A stretch of 64,000 nt of DNA from Acinetobacter sp. GSS19. Lineage in GTDB: Bacteria; Pseudomonadota; Gammaproteobacteria; Pseudomonadales; Moraxellaceae. The stretch spans positions 744,001 to 808,000 of the forward strand of contig NZ_CP117520.1 of assembly GCF_028621895.1 (NCBI RefSeq), written 5' to 3'. The notes under the pieces were generated by a model, which had not been told where the DNA came from, ran no database searches, and saw only the letters and a list, made by a program, of their open reading frames with translations. The position numbers and the translations under genes are program-made. Positions 25,993 to 37,207 of the stretch are shown piece after piece; positions within the stretch are counted from its first letter, which is position 1; each line of letters begins with the position of its first letter.

Positions 25993-27005
25993 TGTCTCCT
26001 CTCATGCAAGCGCGTTTACAGCGATTTAGAAAAAATAGACTCGGCTTTGGCTGTCTGATCGTTTTTATCGTGGTCTTTGTGTTGTCTGTTGCGGCAGAGT
26101 TGATCGCGAATGACAAACCGCTATTGGTTCGTTATGACCAGCAATTTTATCTTCCTATCCTGAAGCGTTATCCCGAAACCACCTTTGGCGGTGTATTTGA
26201 AACAGAAGCCGATTATAAAGATCCGGTGGTGCAACAATTAATTGAGGACAAAGGGTGGGCGATCTGGCCACTGATTGAATATTCCTATCAGACACCGAAT
26301 CTGGACTTGGCTGTTCCAGTGCCTTCCCCCCCGACAGCTCAAAACTGGCTCGGCACCGATGATCAGGGGCGTGATGTCCTGGCACGGATTCTTTATGGCC
26401 TGCGGGTTTCTCTGCTGTTCGGTTTTGCCCTGACGTTTATTTCGGCCATTCTCGGCATTTTGGTCGGTGCATTGCAGGGCTATTACGGCGGTTGGGTGGA
26501 TCTGTTTGGACAGCGGGTATTGGAAGTCTGGGGTGGCCTACCGATGCTGTTTATGGTGATGATTCTGGTCAGCATGTTTACCCCGAATGTGTACTGGCTG
26601 TTTTTGATCATGTTGCTGTTTGGCTGGCCGGCACTGGTCGGATTGGTGCGTGCAGAGTTTTTACGCGCGCGTAATTTTGATTATGTCCGTGCTGCGCGTG
26701 CACTCGGGGTGAGTGATCGTACCATTATGTTCCGGCATATTTTGCCCAATGCGATGAGTTCATCGCTGTCACAATTGCCTTTTATGCTCACGGCGAATAT
26801 TACTGCTTTAACCGCTTTAGACTTTCTGGGTTATGGTCTACCACCCGATGCAGCCTCCTTGGGGGAACTGCTTTTACAAGGTAAAAACAACCTGAATGCC
26901 CCTTGGTTGGCACTGTCTGGCTTTTTTACCTTGGCCCTGGTGTTGTCACTGTTAATTTATATTGGGGAGGCGACACGCGATGCATTCGATCCAAGACGCC
27001 AATAA
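25992..27005 (+). CDS. yejE: ABC transporter permease YejE
   Basis: This 337-residue second permease of the DppC class has an N-terminal helix (GCLIVFIVVFVLSVAAELIA), the long YejE-type periplasmic insert and GTDDQGRDVLARILYGLRVS. The EAA loop is at YVRAARALGVSDRTIMFRHI. It overlaps the end of yejB and the start of yejF, consistent with tight coupling within the operon. Confidence 0.92.
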   Translation: MSPLMQARLQRFRKNRLGFGCLIVFIVVFVLSVAAELIANDKPLLVRYDQQFYLPILKRYPETTFGGVFETEADYKDPVVQQLIEDKGWAIWPLIEYSYQTPNLDLAVPVPSPPTAQNWLGTDDQGRDVLARILYGLRVSLLFGFALTFISAILGILVGALQGYYGGWVDLFGQRVLEVWGGLPMLFMVMILVSMFTPNVYWLFLIMLLFGWPALVGLVRAEFLRARNFDYVRAARALGVSDRTIMFRHILPNAMSSSLSQLPFMLTANITALTALDFLGYGLPPDAASLGELLLQGKNNLNAPWLALSGFFTLALVLSLLIYIGEATRDAFDPRRQ

Positions 27006-28596
27006 GCCGATTGAGCCCTGTCTGAGCGTACGGCATTTACAGATTCAAAATGCCCAGCAGCAATCTTTGGTCCAAGACCTGAGCTTTGATCTGTATCCCG
27101 GTAAAACACTGGCGATTGTTGGGGAAAGTGGTTCAGGAAAGTCGATCAGTAGTCTGGCACTGTTGGGATTGTTACCGAGTAGTCTATCTGTTTCCGGACA
27201 GGCTTACCTGCAAGAGCAGGATCTGCTGGCTCTTCCTGAAGCTCAGAAACGTCAGATTCGCGGCCATAAAATTGCAATGATTTTTCAGGAACCGATGACT
27301 GCGCTTAATCCACTGCATCGGGTTGAAAAAATCATTGGTGAAACGCTGTTGCTGCAAGGCTGGCCGAAAGCTCGCGTGCGTGAGCGGGTTATTGATCTAT
27401 TAAATGACGTGGGTATTCCTGAGCCAGAAAGTAAACTGCGACGTTATCCGCATGAGCTGTCTGGAGGGCAGCGCCAGCGTGTGATGATCGCAATGGCACT
27501 GGCCTTGGATCCCGAGATTCTGATTGCAGATGAGCCGACGACTGCACTGGATGTCACCTTACAAGCACAAATCCTGAACTTGCTGCAATCTTTGCAACAA
27601 AGCCGTTGTATGGCACTGATCCTGATCAGCCATGATTTGAATCTGGTACAGCGTTATGCAGATCAGGTGGTTGTAATGAATCAGGGCCGCGTAGAGGAAC
27701 AGGGGGCCGTGCAGGATATTTTTAGCCAACCCAAGGCGGCTTATACTCGGCATTTGCTTAACCATGATTTTGGCGAAGCATTACAGTTGCAGCCTCAGCA
27801 AACACTATTGCAGCTTAGCGCTGTTGGCGTGAAATTCCCCATCAGACAAGGCCTGCTCAACCGGATCAAAGATTATTATGTCGCGGTTGAGCCCTTGGAT
27901 TTGACCCTGTTACAGGGGGAGTCGATCGGAATCGTCGGTGAGAGTGGTTCCGGTAAAACTTCTCTGGCTTTAGCGATTGCACGGCTGATCGAGAGTGATG
28001 GTCGAATTGAGCTGCTGGGTCAGGATTTGAACCAATTTTCAGAAAGACAGTTGCGCCCCTTACGTAGTCAGTTTCAGATTGTGTTTCAGGATCCGTTTAG
28101 CAGCTTGAATCCACGCATGACCGTACAGCAGATTATTGCGGAAGGCTTGGCTCTGCAGTCATTATCGCAGGAGCAGATCGTAGAGCGGATTGATGAAGCC
28201 CTGATCAAGGTTGAGCTGCCTGTAGAGTTTAAACAGCGCTATCCACATGAGCTATCAGGTGGCCAACGGCAGCGGGTGGCTTTGGCACGTGCTTTAGTGC
28301 TACAACCGCAGCTCATCATCATGGATGAACCCACCTCAGCATTAGATCGTACTACACAACGTGCGATTGTGAAACTGCTGCGTCGTTTGCAGCAGGAACA
28401 GCAGCTCAGTTACCTGTTTATCAGTCATGATTTGCAGGTCGTACGTGCACTCTGCCAGAAAGTGCTGGTCCTGCGACATGCTCAGGTTGTGGAACTGCAA
28501 CCGACAGCTCAACTGTTTGCCCAGCCACAATCGGAATATACCCGACAGTTGATTGCCGCAAGCCAATATACATCAAATGGAATTGAGCGTGGCTGA
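26980..28596 (+). CDS. yejF: Double ATPase subunit YejF of peptide ABC transporter
   Basis: This 538-residue protein carries two full ABC ATPase domains. The first has Walker A GESGSGKS, signature LSGGQRQRV and Walker B ILIADEPT. The second repeats these with GESGSGKTS, LSGGQRQRV and LIIMDEPTSALD. It powers the YejBE importer. The ATG at 26980 lies inside the end of yejE with GGGGAGG upstream, so 26 bases are shared between the two genes. Confidence 0.93.
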   Translation: MHSIQDANKPIEPCLSVRHLQIQNAQQQSLVQDLSFDLYPGKTLAIVGESGSGKSISSLALLGLLPSSLSVSGQAYLQEQDLLALPEAQKRQIRGHKIAMIFQEPMTALNPLHRVEKIIGETLLLQGWPKARVRERVIDLLNDVGIPEPESKLRRYPHELSGGQRQRVMIAMALALDPEILIADEPTTALDVTLQAQILNLLQSLQQSRCMALILISHDLNLVQRYADQVVVMNQGRVEEQGAVQDIFSQPKAAYTRHLLNHDFGEALQLQPQQTLLQLSAVGVKFPIRQGLLNRIKDYYVAVEPLDLTLLQGESIGIVGESGSGKTSLALAIARLIESDGRIELLGQDLNQFSERQLRPLRSQFQIVFQDPFSSLNPRMTVQQIIAEGLALQSLSQEQIVERIDEALIKVELPVEFKQRYPHELSGGQRQRVALARALVLQPQLIIMDEPTSALDRTTQRAIVKLLRRLQQEQQLSYLFISHDLQVVRALCQKVLVLRHAQVVELQPTAQLFAQPQSEYTRQLIAASQYTSNGIERG

Positions 28597-28658
28597 ATCG
28601 GAATAGTTAGAATAATAACCAATGGCTGATCTCGCCGGACAGGACAGAGGAGAACAAG

Positions 28659-29909
28659 ATGAATCGACTGGCTGAACCGCTGATCCTTCGCGGCATTACG
28701 CTGAAAAATCGAATTGTTAAAGCCGCGATGAGCGAAGCTCTGGCCAATGATCTAGGGCAGCCCAACCAGCAACATTTACGGCTGTATGAAGCTTGGGTGA
28801 AAGGTGGTTTGGGCTGTGCCATTAGTGGCAATGTCATGGTAGATGGTCATGCCAAAAATGAACCCGGTGTTGTGGTCATTGAAAATGAACGGGATCTAGA
28901 TGTGTTGCGGCAGTGGGCTGAGATCGGCAAGCAATACGCGATGGTGCAACTGATTCAGTTGTCGCATCCGGGTCGACAATGTCCCAAAGGCTTAAACCGT
29001 GAAACAGTTGCCCCTTCAGCGGTACCATTTAGTGCGAATTTGGCCTCGATGTTTGCCACGCCCCGTGAACTGGCAGAGTCTGAAATTGAAGACATCATCC
29101 AGCGTTTTGCACGTGCGGCACAGATTTGTGAGCAGGCTGGATTCGAAGGTGTGCAATTACATGGTGCGCATGGCTATCTGATCAGTGAATTTCTATCTCC
29201 CTTGACCAATCAGCGTCAGGATCAATGGGGTGGTTCGATTGAGAACCGTTGCCGTTTCCTGTTGCGGATCTATCAGGCCGTACGTGAGGTCACATCAGCA
29301 GATTTTATCGTTGCGGTGAAACTGAATTCGGCGGATTTCCAGCGTGGTGGTCTGACTGAGGACGAGGTGATCAGCGTATTTAAGATGCTCGATCAAGCGG
29401 GTGTGGATCTCATTGAAATCTCGGGTGGCAACTACGAAGTACCTGCGATGACAGGTAAGATGGATCAGCCATTAAAAGCCAGTACGATTGCACGCGAGGC
29501 CTATTTCTTGGCCTTTGCCGAGAAAATCCGCCATTATGTCCAATGTCCATTAATGGTTACAGGGGGCTTTCGTACGGTACAGGGCATGAATGCGGCTTTG
29601 CAAAGTTCTGCATGTGATTTGATTGGTATAGCACGACCTTTTGCACTGCAAACTGATCTGACCGAACAGTTGATCACTGGGCAGGATGTGAAATATGCCA
29701 TACGGCCAGTGAAAAGTGGCTGGGCTGCACTCGATAAAAAAGCCATTCTGGAAATTATCTGGTATGCCGCACAATTTAAAGCCATTGCGCAGGGTAAAGC
29801 CCCCAATCCGAATTTATCGCCGATCGGGGTGTTTCTCAAATACGCCCGGCGTAATGCGAAAGCGATTCTATATGGACGCTTAAACTCGCGTGTGCAATCT
29901 GGCCAGTGA
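28659..29909 (+). CDS. Old Yellow Enzyme family NADH:flavin oxidoreductase
   Basis: This 416-residue single-domain FMN TIM-barrel protein has the active-site segment VQLHGAHGYLISEFLSPLTN followed by DQWGGSIENRCRFLL. VKLNSADFQRGG and GIARPFAL occur later. Unlike fadH further along, it has no 4Fe-4S cluster or C-terminal FAD/NAD domain. Such enzymes reduce activated C=C bonds; the physiological substrate is unknown. A clear ribosome site (AGAGGAG) precedes the ATG. It is the last gene before the tRNA-Glu cluster and ends at a terminator. Confidence 0.88.
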   Translation: MNRLAEPLILRGITLKNRIVKAAMSEALANDLGQPNQQHLRLYEAWVKGGLGCAISGNVMVDGHAKNEPGVVVIENERDLDVLRQWAEIGKQYAMVQLIQLSHPGRQCPKGLNRETVAPSAVPFSANLASMFATPRELAESEIEDIIQRFARAAQICEQAGFEGVQLHGAHGYLISEFLSPLTNQRQDQWGGSIENRCRFLLRIYQAVREVTSADFIVAVKLNSADFQRGGLTEDEVISVFKMLDQAGVDLIEISGGNYEVPAMTGKMDQPLKASTIAREAYFLAFAEKIRHYVQCPLMVTGGFRTVQGMNAALQSSACDLIGIARPFALQTDLTEQLITGQDVKYAIRPVKSGWAALDKKAILEIIWYAAQFKAIAQGKAPNPNLSPIGVFLKYARRNAKAILYGRLNSRVQSGQ

Positions 29910-29949
29910 GGGGTAATATGAATGATCGCGATTTGAAAGCAAGCAATAA

Positions 29950-29980
29950 AAAAGCCTGATTCATAATGATCAGGCTTTTT
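29950..29980. terminator. Bidirectional terminator between the OYE gene and the tRNA-Glu array
   Basis: GCCTGAT (29954-29960) and ATCAGGC (29969-29975) form a stem flanked by an A-run and a T-run. It can end both the plus-strand OYE transcript and the minus-strand tRNA transcript. Confidence 0.88.
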
Positions 29981-30003
29981 TATGAAGATAACATCTTCGA
30001 ATA

Positions 30004-30079
30004 TGGCGTCCCTACGGGGATTCGAACCCCGGTTACCGCCGTGAAAGGGCGATGTCCTAGGCCTCTAGACGATAGGGAC
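30004..30079 (-). tRNA. tRNA-Glu (TTC), copy 1
   Basis: The minus strand folds as a 76-base cloverleaf starting GTCCCTA and ending TAGGGACGCCA, with the anticodon loop CTTTCAC (anticodon TTC), a T-loop GGTTCGAATCC and CCA encoded. It is the last of three tandem copies in transcription order. Confidence 0.97.
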
Positions 30080-30102
30080 TTATTTGAGGCAGATCTGAAA
30101 AT

Positions 30103-30178
30103 TGGCGTCCCTACGGGGATTCGAACCCCGGTTACCGCCGTGAAAGGGCGATGTCCTAGGCCTCTAGACGATAGGGAC
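30103..30178 (-). tRNA. tRNA-Glu (TTC), copy 2
   Basis: This copy is identical in sequence to copy 1, with encoded CCA at 30103-30105 (TGG on the plus strand). A 23-base spacer separates it from each neighbour. Confidence 0.97.
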
Positions 30179-30201
30179 TTATTTGAGGCAGATCTGAAAA
30201 T

Positions 30202-30277
30202 TGGCGTCCCTACGGGGATTCGAACCCCGGTTACCGCCGTGAAAGGGCGATGTCCTAGGCCTCTAGACGATAGGGAC
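30202..30277 (-). tRNA. tRNA-Glu (TTC), copy 3
   Basis: This copy is identical to the other copies and is first in transcription order in the tandem. The promoter should lie in the 194 bases between it and the hydrolase gene. Confidence 0.97.
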
Positions 30278-30471
30278 GTTTCAGAGGTGGGCGTATATTA
30301 GGGTGAATTCTGAGGTCTGTCAAACAATTTTCTGCCATGAAATTATAATATTCTTTTGATCGCCTAAAAAGACAGCATCTTGCTGTGTGGTGTTATTTGC
30401 TTTGAAGCAGAAATACTTGAGATGAGTTCAAGATAAAGGCGTAATGTGCTGAGTTTGCTCATTCCTATGCT

Positions 30472-31407
30472 TCAAGTTAAGACCATGGGTTTTTGTTCAG
30501 GATTAGACAGGGTTTCAACAATGCATTGGATAACTGTGGGATGTTGTAAGTAACCACTAATGTCATGGGGATCGACCAGAAAGGTACGAATGGAATGGTT
30601 AATAATTGCTGGCTCAAATTGGAATGGAGGAGCATCCAAGGCGAAACAGCTGACAAAATCATCGGGGGAGTAAAAATTATACCAATGCCCGTGCAGGCAG
30701 TCGGGATAAACAATCGGTTGGGGGATCTTGGACTGAATAACATGAAAAGCCAGTGGTGAACCCAAAGTGATGAGTGCTTTCAGCCGAAAGTGAGCTGGGA
30801 GCTGTCGAATTACGTTATAGGCGACCACTGTCCCCAGAGAATGGGCAACGATCAGATAGTCTTCATCAGTTTTTAGGCATTGCCGAATCCGGCAATTTAC
30901 CTCATCAATAAACTGGTGATTACTGAGGTAAAGATAGGCTTCCACAATAAACTCATGCATTAAGTCTTCATGCAGTTTGGGGAAATAATTCAGCATCATA
31001 ATGAAATCTTTCAAGACATAGTCTTTGGCCATCTGTGAAAGCAGATAAATTTTGCTGGAAAAAGACAAATTCGGATTGCTTAAAAATCGGGGCAGGAACG
31101 GAGTCTGATTGGTGGTGGTGAGATCAAGCAGATGCGGTTTGAGCAAAGAATGCAGTGGCTTGCTCGGTGTCTGATTAAAAGTGAAACTGCCAATGTTGAG
31201 CGTATTACGCAAGCCATAATGCTCGAGTACATCACCATAGAACGGAAACTCCAGGCTACATTCACTTAGCATGCGAGTACAGTTCAGGTTCTGAAAACCC
31301 AGTTGTAAAACTTCAAGCCAGTACTGTTTTAAGGCAATCGCATCCAGATTCTGCTGGTTGATCCCATGAATAAATACTATTTTCATGCTGCTTGGCCTGT
31401 CTGACAT
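30472..31407 (-). CDS. Alpha/beta hydrolase of unknown substrate
   Basis: This 311-residue protein shows IVFIHGINQQ near the N-terminus and the nucleophile elbow LIVAHSLGTVVAYNVI, followed by LITLGSPLAF. This lipase-like pattern is shared with PGAP1-type and serine-esterase hydrolases. No signal peptide is visible. ATG 31407 is used; ATG 31386 (MKIVFIHG) is an equally possible start. It is a lone gene between the tRNA-Glu tandem and the permease, on the minus strand. No pathway is suggested by its neighbours. Confidence 0.75.
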   Translation of the reverse strand: MSDRPSSMKIVFIHGINQQNLDAIALKQYWLEVLQLGFQNLNCTRMLSECSLEFPFYGDVLEHYGLRNTLNIGSFTFNQTPSKPLHSLLKPHLLDLTTTNQTPFLPRFLSNPNLSFSSKIYLLSQMAKDYVLKDFIMMLNYFPKLHEDLMHEFIVEAYLYLSNHQFIDEVNCRIRQCLKTDEDYLIVAHSLGTVVAYNVIRQLPAHFRLKALITLGSPLAFHVIQSKIPQPIVYPDCLHGHWYNFYSPDDFVSCFALDAPPFQFEPAIINHSIRTFLVDPHDISGYLQHPTVIQCIVETLSNPEQKPMVLT

Positions 31408-31462
31408 CAAGCTTCTTTTTACTTTACGCTTGAACAGCCTGTCCAGCTAGAACCGCATGCAT

Positions 31463-31487
31463 AAAAAAGTGTAGCCTTTTGCTACAC
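31463..31487 (-). terminator. Terminator of the amino acid permease gene
   Basis: GTGTAGC (31469-31475) and GCTACAC (31481-31487) form a 7-bp stem with a 5-base loop. On the minus strand a run of six T follows (A at 31463-31468). Confidence 0.85.
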
Positions 31488-31516
31488 TTCCAGAACTGAA
31501 TAAAAATCACGGCATC

Positions 31517-32935
31517 CTAGGCACGCGGATGGTATAAGAGAAAATAACTCAGGTAGCATGCCGCCATAAAAATGAGGCAGCCGATAAATCCGACCAACAT
31601 TTCCGGATCTGCAGCCATACTGAGACAGGTAATTAGGCAGAACACCAAGCCTAGAATCGGAATTAGAGGAAACCATGGCACAGCAAACTTTAATTCCTGC
31701 CGTTGATGGCCTTGACGATACCATTCGCGACGGAAATTAAACTGGCTGAGACAGATACTCATCCAGACCACCACCATGGTAAAGGCGGCGATACCCAGCA
31801 AGTTCTTAAAAATAGTTTCTGGAGCAAACTGTTCTGAGAGCAGGCCTGGAATGGCACCCAATAGGGTCACAAGAATTGCGATATACGGCGTGCCCGACTG
31901 GCTGAGTCTAGAAAAAATGGCGGGTAATTGTTTGCGAACCGACAATGACCACATCATGCGGGAAGCCGCAAACAGACCGGAATTGGCTGCCGATAACAGA
32001 GCTGTAATAATCACGAAACGCATCAGGTCTTCTGCATAAGGAATACCCAGATAACTAAAAACCGTAACAAAAGGACTGCTACTCACGCCAGCTGTATGCA
32101 GACCGGCTTGCTCATACGGGAGCAGGGCACTGATGACGACAATGGTGCCGATAAAGAAAATCAGCAAACGCCAGATGGCCGTGTTAATGGCTTTTGGAAC
32201 CTGCTTCGCCGGATCCTTGCTTTCACCTGCTGCGACACCGATCAGCTCAGTACCAGAAAAGGCAAAGTTCACGATTAACATAGTGGCAAAAATTGGAAAA
32301 ATGCCTTGTGGAAACCAGCCATGCGTGGTCAGGTTACTGAACAACGGGGCAGTTTCTTGTCCCTGAAAAGACAACAGTCCAAATATTGCCAGGAGGCCTA
32401 ATGCGATAAAGCTCGTCACGGTGATCACTTTGACCAGTGCCAGCCAGAATTCAGATTCGGCAAAGATCCGAGTTGAGCTGATGTTGAGAATCAAGACCAG
32501 TGCGGCAAACATCAGCGTCCAGATCCATACGGGAATCGTTGGAAACCATTCTTGCATCAGTAAGGCGGCCGCAGTAAATTCGGTGCCGAGCGTTGCTGTC
32601 CATGTCAGCCAATATAGCCAGGTGATCATGTAACCGGTGGCCGGGCCAATAAAATGCTGGGCATAGACCCCGAAAGAACCCGAGGAGGGCATGTGTACGG
32701 CCAGTTCACCTAGACACAACATCACCATATAGGCGATTAGGCCACCGAGAAAGTAGGCAAGAATTGCCCCTATTGGTCCTGTTTGAGCAATCACCTCACC
32801 TGAACCTAGGAAAAGTCCTGTTCCGATGGCACCGCCCAAAGACAGCATGACCAGATGTCGGGTACTCATCGCACGTTTTAAGGAAGCAGAAAGATCCTGA
32901 TGCAAGACATCATTCGGAGAATGTGAAGGCAGCAT
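31517..32935 (-). CDS. Amino acid permease of the APC superfamily (AAT family)
   Basis: This 472-residue protein has about twelve membrane helices. The first unwound helix shows the binding motif GGAIGTGLFLGSG. PSSGSFGVYAQHFIGPATGY and FAFSGTELIGVAAGESKDP follow, as in proton-coupled importers such as AroP, ProY, CycA and GabP. The substrate cannot be fixed by motif; it is most likely an amino acid or a derivative such as D-serine/D-alanine or S-methylmethionine. It is a single-gene unit with its own terminator, lying between tRNA-Glu copies. Confidence 0.88.
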   Translation of the reverse strand: MLPSHSPNDVLHQDLSASLKRAMSTRHLVMLSLGGAIGTGLFLGSGEVIAQTGPIGAILAYFLGGLIAYMVMLCLGELAVHMPSSGSFGVYAQHFIGPATGYMITWLYWLTWTATLGTEFTAAALLMQEWFPTIPVWIWTLMFAALVLILNISSTRIFAESEFWLALVKVITVTSFIALGLLAIFGLLSFQGQETAPLFSNLTTHGWFPQGIFPIFATMLIVNFAFSGTELIGVAAGESKDPAKQVPKAINTAIWRLLIFFIGTIVVISALLPYEQAGLHTAGVSSSPFVTVFSYLGIPYAEDLMRFVIITALLSAANSGLFAASRMMWSLSVRKQLPAIFSRLSQSGTPYIAILVTLLGAIPGLLSEQFAPETIFKNLLGIAAFTMVVVWMSICLSQFNFRREWYRQGHQRQELKFAVPWFPLIPILGLVFCLITCLSMAADPEMLVGFIGCLIFMAACYLSYFLLYHPRA

Positions 32936-33042
32936 GCAATAAGAAAAAATCAGAATAGAAGAAGGACGCTATTTTAGATAAAAAGCAGGATTGTTCAATG
33001 TGATTTTTATGGTAGGGTAAAATGAAGTAAAGCAGATATAGA

Positions 33043-33118
33043 TGGCGTCCCTACGGGGATTCGAACCCCGGTTACCGCCGTGAAAGGGCGATGTCCTAGG
33101 CCTCTAGACGATAGGGAC
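33043..33118 (-). tRNA. tRNA-Glu (TTC), copy 4
   Basis: This 76-base copy is identical to copies 1-3, with encoded CCA. It lies alone between the permease gene and the small membrane protein gene. Confidence 0.97.
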
Positions 33119-33260
33119 GTCGTAAGGTGGTGCTATATTAGGAATTTACCCAGGGACTGTCAAACAATAATTGTGTTGATTTATGCCAAAACGATGTGTT
33201 TGTTCAAAAAATGGTTGAAAAGCGGAAAGCACCATATGATCAACACACATAGGAGTTAAA

Positions 33261-33413
33261 TTAGCGATCTGGCGTTTGGGCGCTGGAACTTGGCTTAGCG
33301 GTCACTGACTTGGCGGATGGTTCAGCTTTATTCTGGTTGACGATGTATAAATACAGGATAGAGGGTGAAATAATCAGGGCAACCAAGAGAATCTTTTTCA
33401 GGATTTTGTTCAT
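33261..33413 (-). CDS. Small membrane protein of 50 residues, unknown function
   Basis: The minus strand reads ATG at 33413 to TAA at 33261 for 50 residues. MNKILKKILLVALIISPSIL is a positively charged start and one hydrophobic helix (about 5-25). A Lys/Ser/Pro/Ala-rich tail ends QTPDR. This is the pattern of a small single-pass inner membrane or secreted protein. The ribosome site is weak. It sits between tRNA-Glu copies 4 and 5 on the same strand and could be read from the upstream tRNA promoter. No family is recognised. Confidence 0.55.
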   Translation of the reverse strand: MNKILKKILLVALIISPSILYLYIVNQNKAEPSAKSVTAKPSSSAQTPDR

Positions 33414-33560
33414 AAGCTCATTAAAAATAAACAATATTTAGACATTATAAACGGAAATTTGAGCTTTATCGCGCGTGAGCGATAGGTAGTAATACATTCT
33501 GTCGATAGAGAAGTAAAATCTTAAAAGAAATCGATCGTAATGAAACTAAAGAGGAGAGAT

Positions 33561-33636
33561 TGGCGTCCCTACGGGGATTCGAACCCCGGTTACCGCCGTG
33601 AAAGGGCGATGTCCTAGGCCTCTAGACGATAGGGAC
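33561..33636 (-). tRNA. tRNA-Glu (TTC), copy 5
   Basis: This 76-base copy is identical to the others. It starts 20 bases downstream of the rnt stop codon on the same strand, so it may be cotranscribed with pyrC-rnt. Confidence 0.97.
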
Positions 33637-33656
33637 GTTTAGAAGATGGCGGTATC

Positions 33657-34316
33657 TTATTGATCCGCCACCGTATTGTCAAGCAAGTGGGGTCCAAGTT
33701 TGTTTAAAATATAGCAAAACAGTTCGGCCGTCTTTTGCGTGTCATATAAGGCAGAATGGGCTTCTTTGCCATCAAATTCAAGCCCAGCCTGAATACAGGA
33801 TTTTGCCAGGACGGTTTGACCAAACATCATCGCACTCAAAGTTACGGTATCAAAGACCGAAAAACTATGAAATGGATTCTGGTTTTTGGTTCCGGTACGG
33901 GCAATCGCAGCCTGCAGAAAGCCGAGATCAAAATGGGCATTATGGCCGACCAAAATCGCATGCGTACATTGCTGTTGGCGGCGTGTCTCATTGATCACTT
34001 TAAAGAGACGTTTTAAGGCACTTTTTTCATCTTCAGCCATGGCAACACGCATCGGATTAAACGGATCGATGCCAATAAAGTCCAGTGAGCGGCGATCCAG
34101 ATTGGCCCCTTCAAATGGATTAATGTGTGCATGTACCGCTTCACCCGGTATAAATTGGCCATGCTCGTCATAAATAATCGGAATACAGGCAATTTCGAGT
34201 AAGGCATCGGTTTTGGAATTAAAACCTGCCGTTTCTACATCGACAACGACAGGTAAAAATCCACGAAAACGTTGACCGATGACTGGGGGGGCATCAGTGG
34301 TCACACTTTCCTCCAT
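33657..34316 (-). CDS. rnt: Ribonuclease T
   Basis: This 219-residue DEDDh 3'-5' exonuclease trims the ends of tRNA and other stable RNAs. Catalytic residues lie in VVDVETAGF (Asp, Glu), [10 protein letters not shown] (Asp) and [15 protein letters not shown] (His, Asp). IACIPI and [16 protein letters not shown] are typical of RNase T. Its start overlaps the end of pyrC by 16 bases. A tRNA-Glu gene lies just downstream. Confidence 0.93.
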   Translation of the reverse strand: MEESVTTDAPPVIGQRFRGFLPVVVDVETAGFNSKTDALLEIACIPIIYDEHGQFIPGEAVHAHINPFEGANLDRRSLDFIGIDPFNPMRVAMAEDEKSALKRLFKVINETRRQQQCTHAILVGHNAHFDLGFLQAAIARTGTKNQNPFHSFSVFDTVTLSAMMFGQTVLAKSCIQAGLEFDGKEAHSALYDTQKTAELFCYILNKLGPHLLDNTVADQ

Positions 34317-35335
34317 TGGATGGTTTGTCCAGCATACAACGGAATGATTTTTTCACCATCAAGATAGTCGAAACTTTCAGGAATGACCTGAGCTTCTTTG
34401 ACTAGTGTAATTGTGCTGGTATTGCGTGGCAGACCATAGAAATCCGCACCAAAATGGCTGGCAAAACCTTCAAGGCGATCCAGTTTGTTGACCTGATCAA
34501 AGGCTTGCGCATACAGTTCAATCGCTGTTGGTGCGCTATAACAACCGGCACAACCACAGGCATTTTCTTTAGCATTTTTCGAGTGCGGTGCACTGTCTGT
34601 GCCTAAGAAGAATTTTGGATTGCCACTGGTCGCGACTTCCAGCAACGTTTGCTGATGGGTCTGACGTTTCAAGATTGGCAAGCAGTAAAAATGTGGCTTG
34701 ATGCCACCGACCAACATGTCGTTGCGGTTGAATAACAGGTGCTGTGGGGTAATGGTTGCAGCAACGTTGCGATCCTGTTCCAGTACAAACTGGGCTGCAT
34801 CTGAGGTAGTGATGTGTTCAAGCACCAGTTTTAGTTTCGGGAATTGCTTTAACAATGGTGACAATACTTCATCCAAGAAGCGTTTTTCACGGTCGAAAAT
34901 ATCCACATGTGAATGGGTCACTTCACCATGTAACAGTAAAGGAACCTGATGTTCTTCAAGCTGCTCGATCACCGCATACACTTTGCGGATGTCACTGACA
35001 CCATTGTCCGAGTTAGTGGTGGCACCTGCTGGATACAATTTTATGGCATTAACATGTTCAGACGCTTTGATTTTACGTACTTCATCGGGTGAAGTTTGAT
35101 CGGTGAAATACAACACCATGCGTGGATCAAAATTCATGCCTTCAGGAACATGCGCCATAATGCGTTCACGGTATGCCAAGGCTTCTTCAACCGTTTTCAC
35201 TGGTGGAACCAGATTCGGCATACAGATCGCACGGGAAAACTGGCGTGCCAAGTCAGGAACCGTTCTTTTAAGCGCAAGGCCATCACGCAAATGAGCATGC
35301 CAGTCGTCTGGCTGGAGAATCGTTAGGGTATTCAA
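34301..35335 (-). CDS. pyrC: Dihydroorotase (class II)
   Basis: This 344-residue zinc enzyme of de novo pyrimidine synthesis cyclises N-carbamoyl-aspartate to dihydroorotate. Metal ligands are in [10 protein letters not shown], the carboxylated Lys region [28 protein letters not shown] and LGTDSAPHS. The C-rich [12 protein letters not shown] is typical of the E. coli-type enzyme. Length matches (348 in E. coli). It is the first gene of a pyrC-rnt unit. Confidence 0.96.
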   Translation of the reverse strand: MNTLTILQPDDWHAHLRDGLALKRTVPDLARQFSRAICMPNLVPPVKTVEEALAYRERIMAHVPEGMNFDPRMVLYFTDQTSPDEVRKIKASEHVNAIKLYPAGATTNSDNGVSDIRKVYAVIEQLEEHQVPLLLHGEVTHSHVDIFDREKRFLDEVLSPLLKQFPKLKLVLEHITTSDAAQFVLEQDRNVAATITPQHLLFNRNDMLVGGIKPHFYCLPILKRQTHQQTLLEVATSGNPKFFLGTDSAPHSKNAKENACGCAGCYSAPTAIELYAQAFDQVNKLDRLEGFASHFGADFYGLPRNTSTITLVKEAQVIPESFDYLDGEKIIPLYAGQTIQWRKV

Positions 35336-35521
35336 GGCAATTCAGACTTAAAAATAAAACAAATGATAATCGATAAACTGTGAAAATGGTAACGGGATTT
35401 CTGATCCTGCGGAAAAATTCGGCAGATCAATAAGTACAGTATGTCTGAACGTGGATAGATGAAGAAAAAAGCTGCAATGAGAGGGTTAAGAGGCGGACTA
35501 ACACTGTAAAAATGAAGCATG

Positions 35522-35549
35522 AAAAAACCGCCTGCAGGAGGCGGTTTTT
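35522..35549 (-). terminator. Terminator after argG
   Basis: CCGCCT (35528-35533) and AGGCGG (35539-35544) pair around GCAGG. Flanking A- and T-runs extend the stem on both sides. It lies 15 bases after the argG stop and could also work on the plus strand. Confidence 0.85.
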
Positions 35550-35563
35550 CTTGAAAGTAAAAC

Positions 35564-37207
<1,644 letters not shown>

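Larger units (their letters stand above)
30004..30277 (-). repeat. Tandem repeat of a 99-bp tRNA-Glu unit
   Basis: The three tRNA genes start exactly 99 bases apart (30004, 30103, 30202). The two spacers, which include TATTTGAGGCAGATCTGAAA, are identical to each other. The array therefore arose by duplication of a whole tRNA-plus-spacer unit. Confidence 0.93.

Noticed and set aside
30004..30277. Regular direct repeats as a possible CRISPR array
   Set aside because: The repeat unit is 99 bases, contains a full tRNA cloverleaf and has identical spacers, so it is a tRNA tandem.
29966..30301. Open frame of 111 residues with three repeats of GVPTGIRTPVTAVKG and similar
   Set aside because: It is the antisense reading of the three tandem tRNA-Glu genes; the repeats are the tRNA sequence itself.
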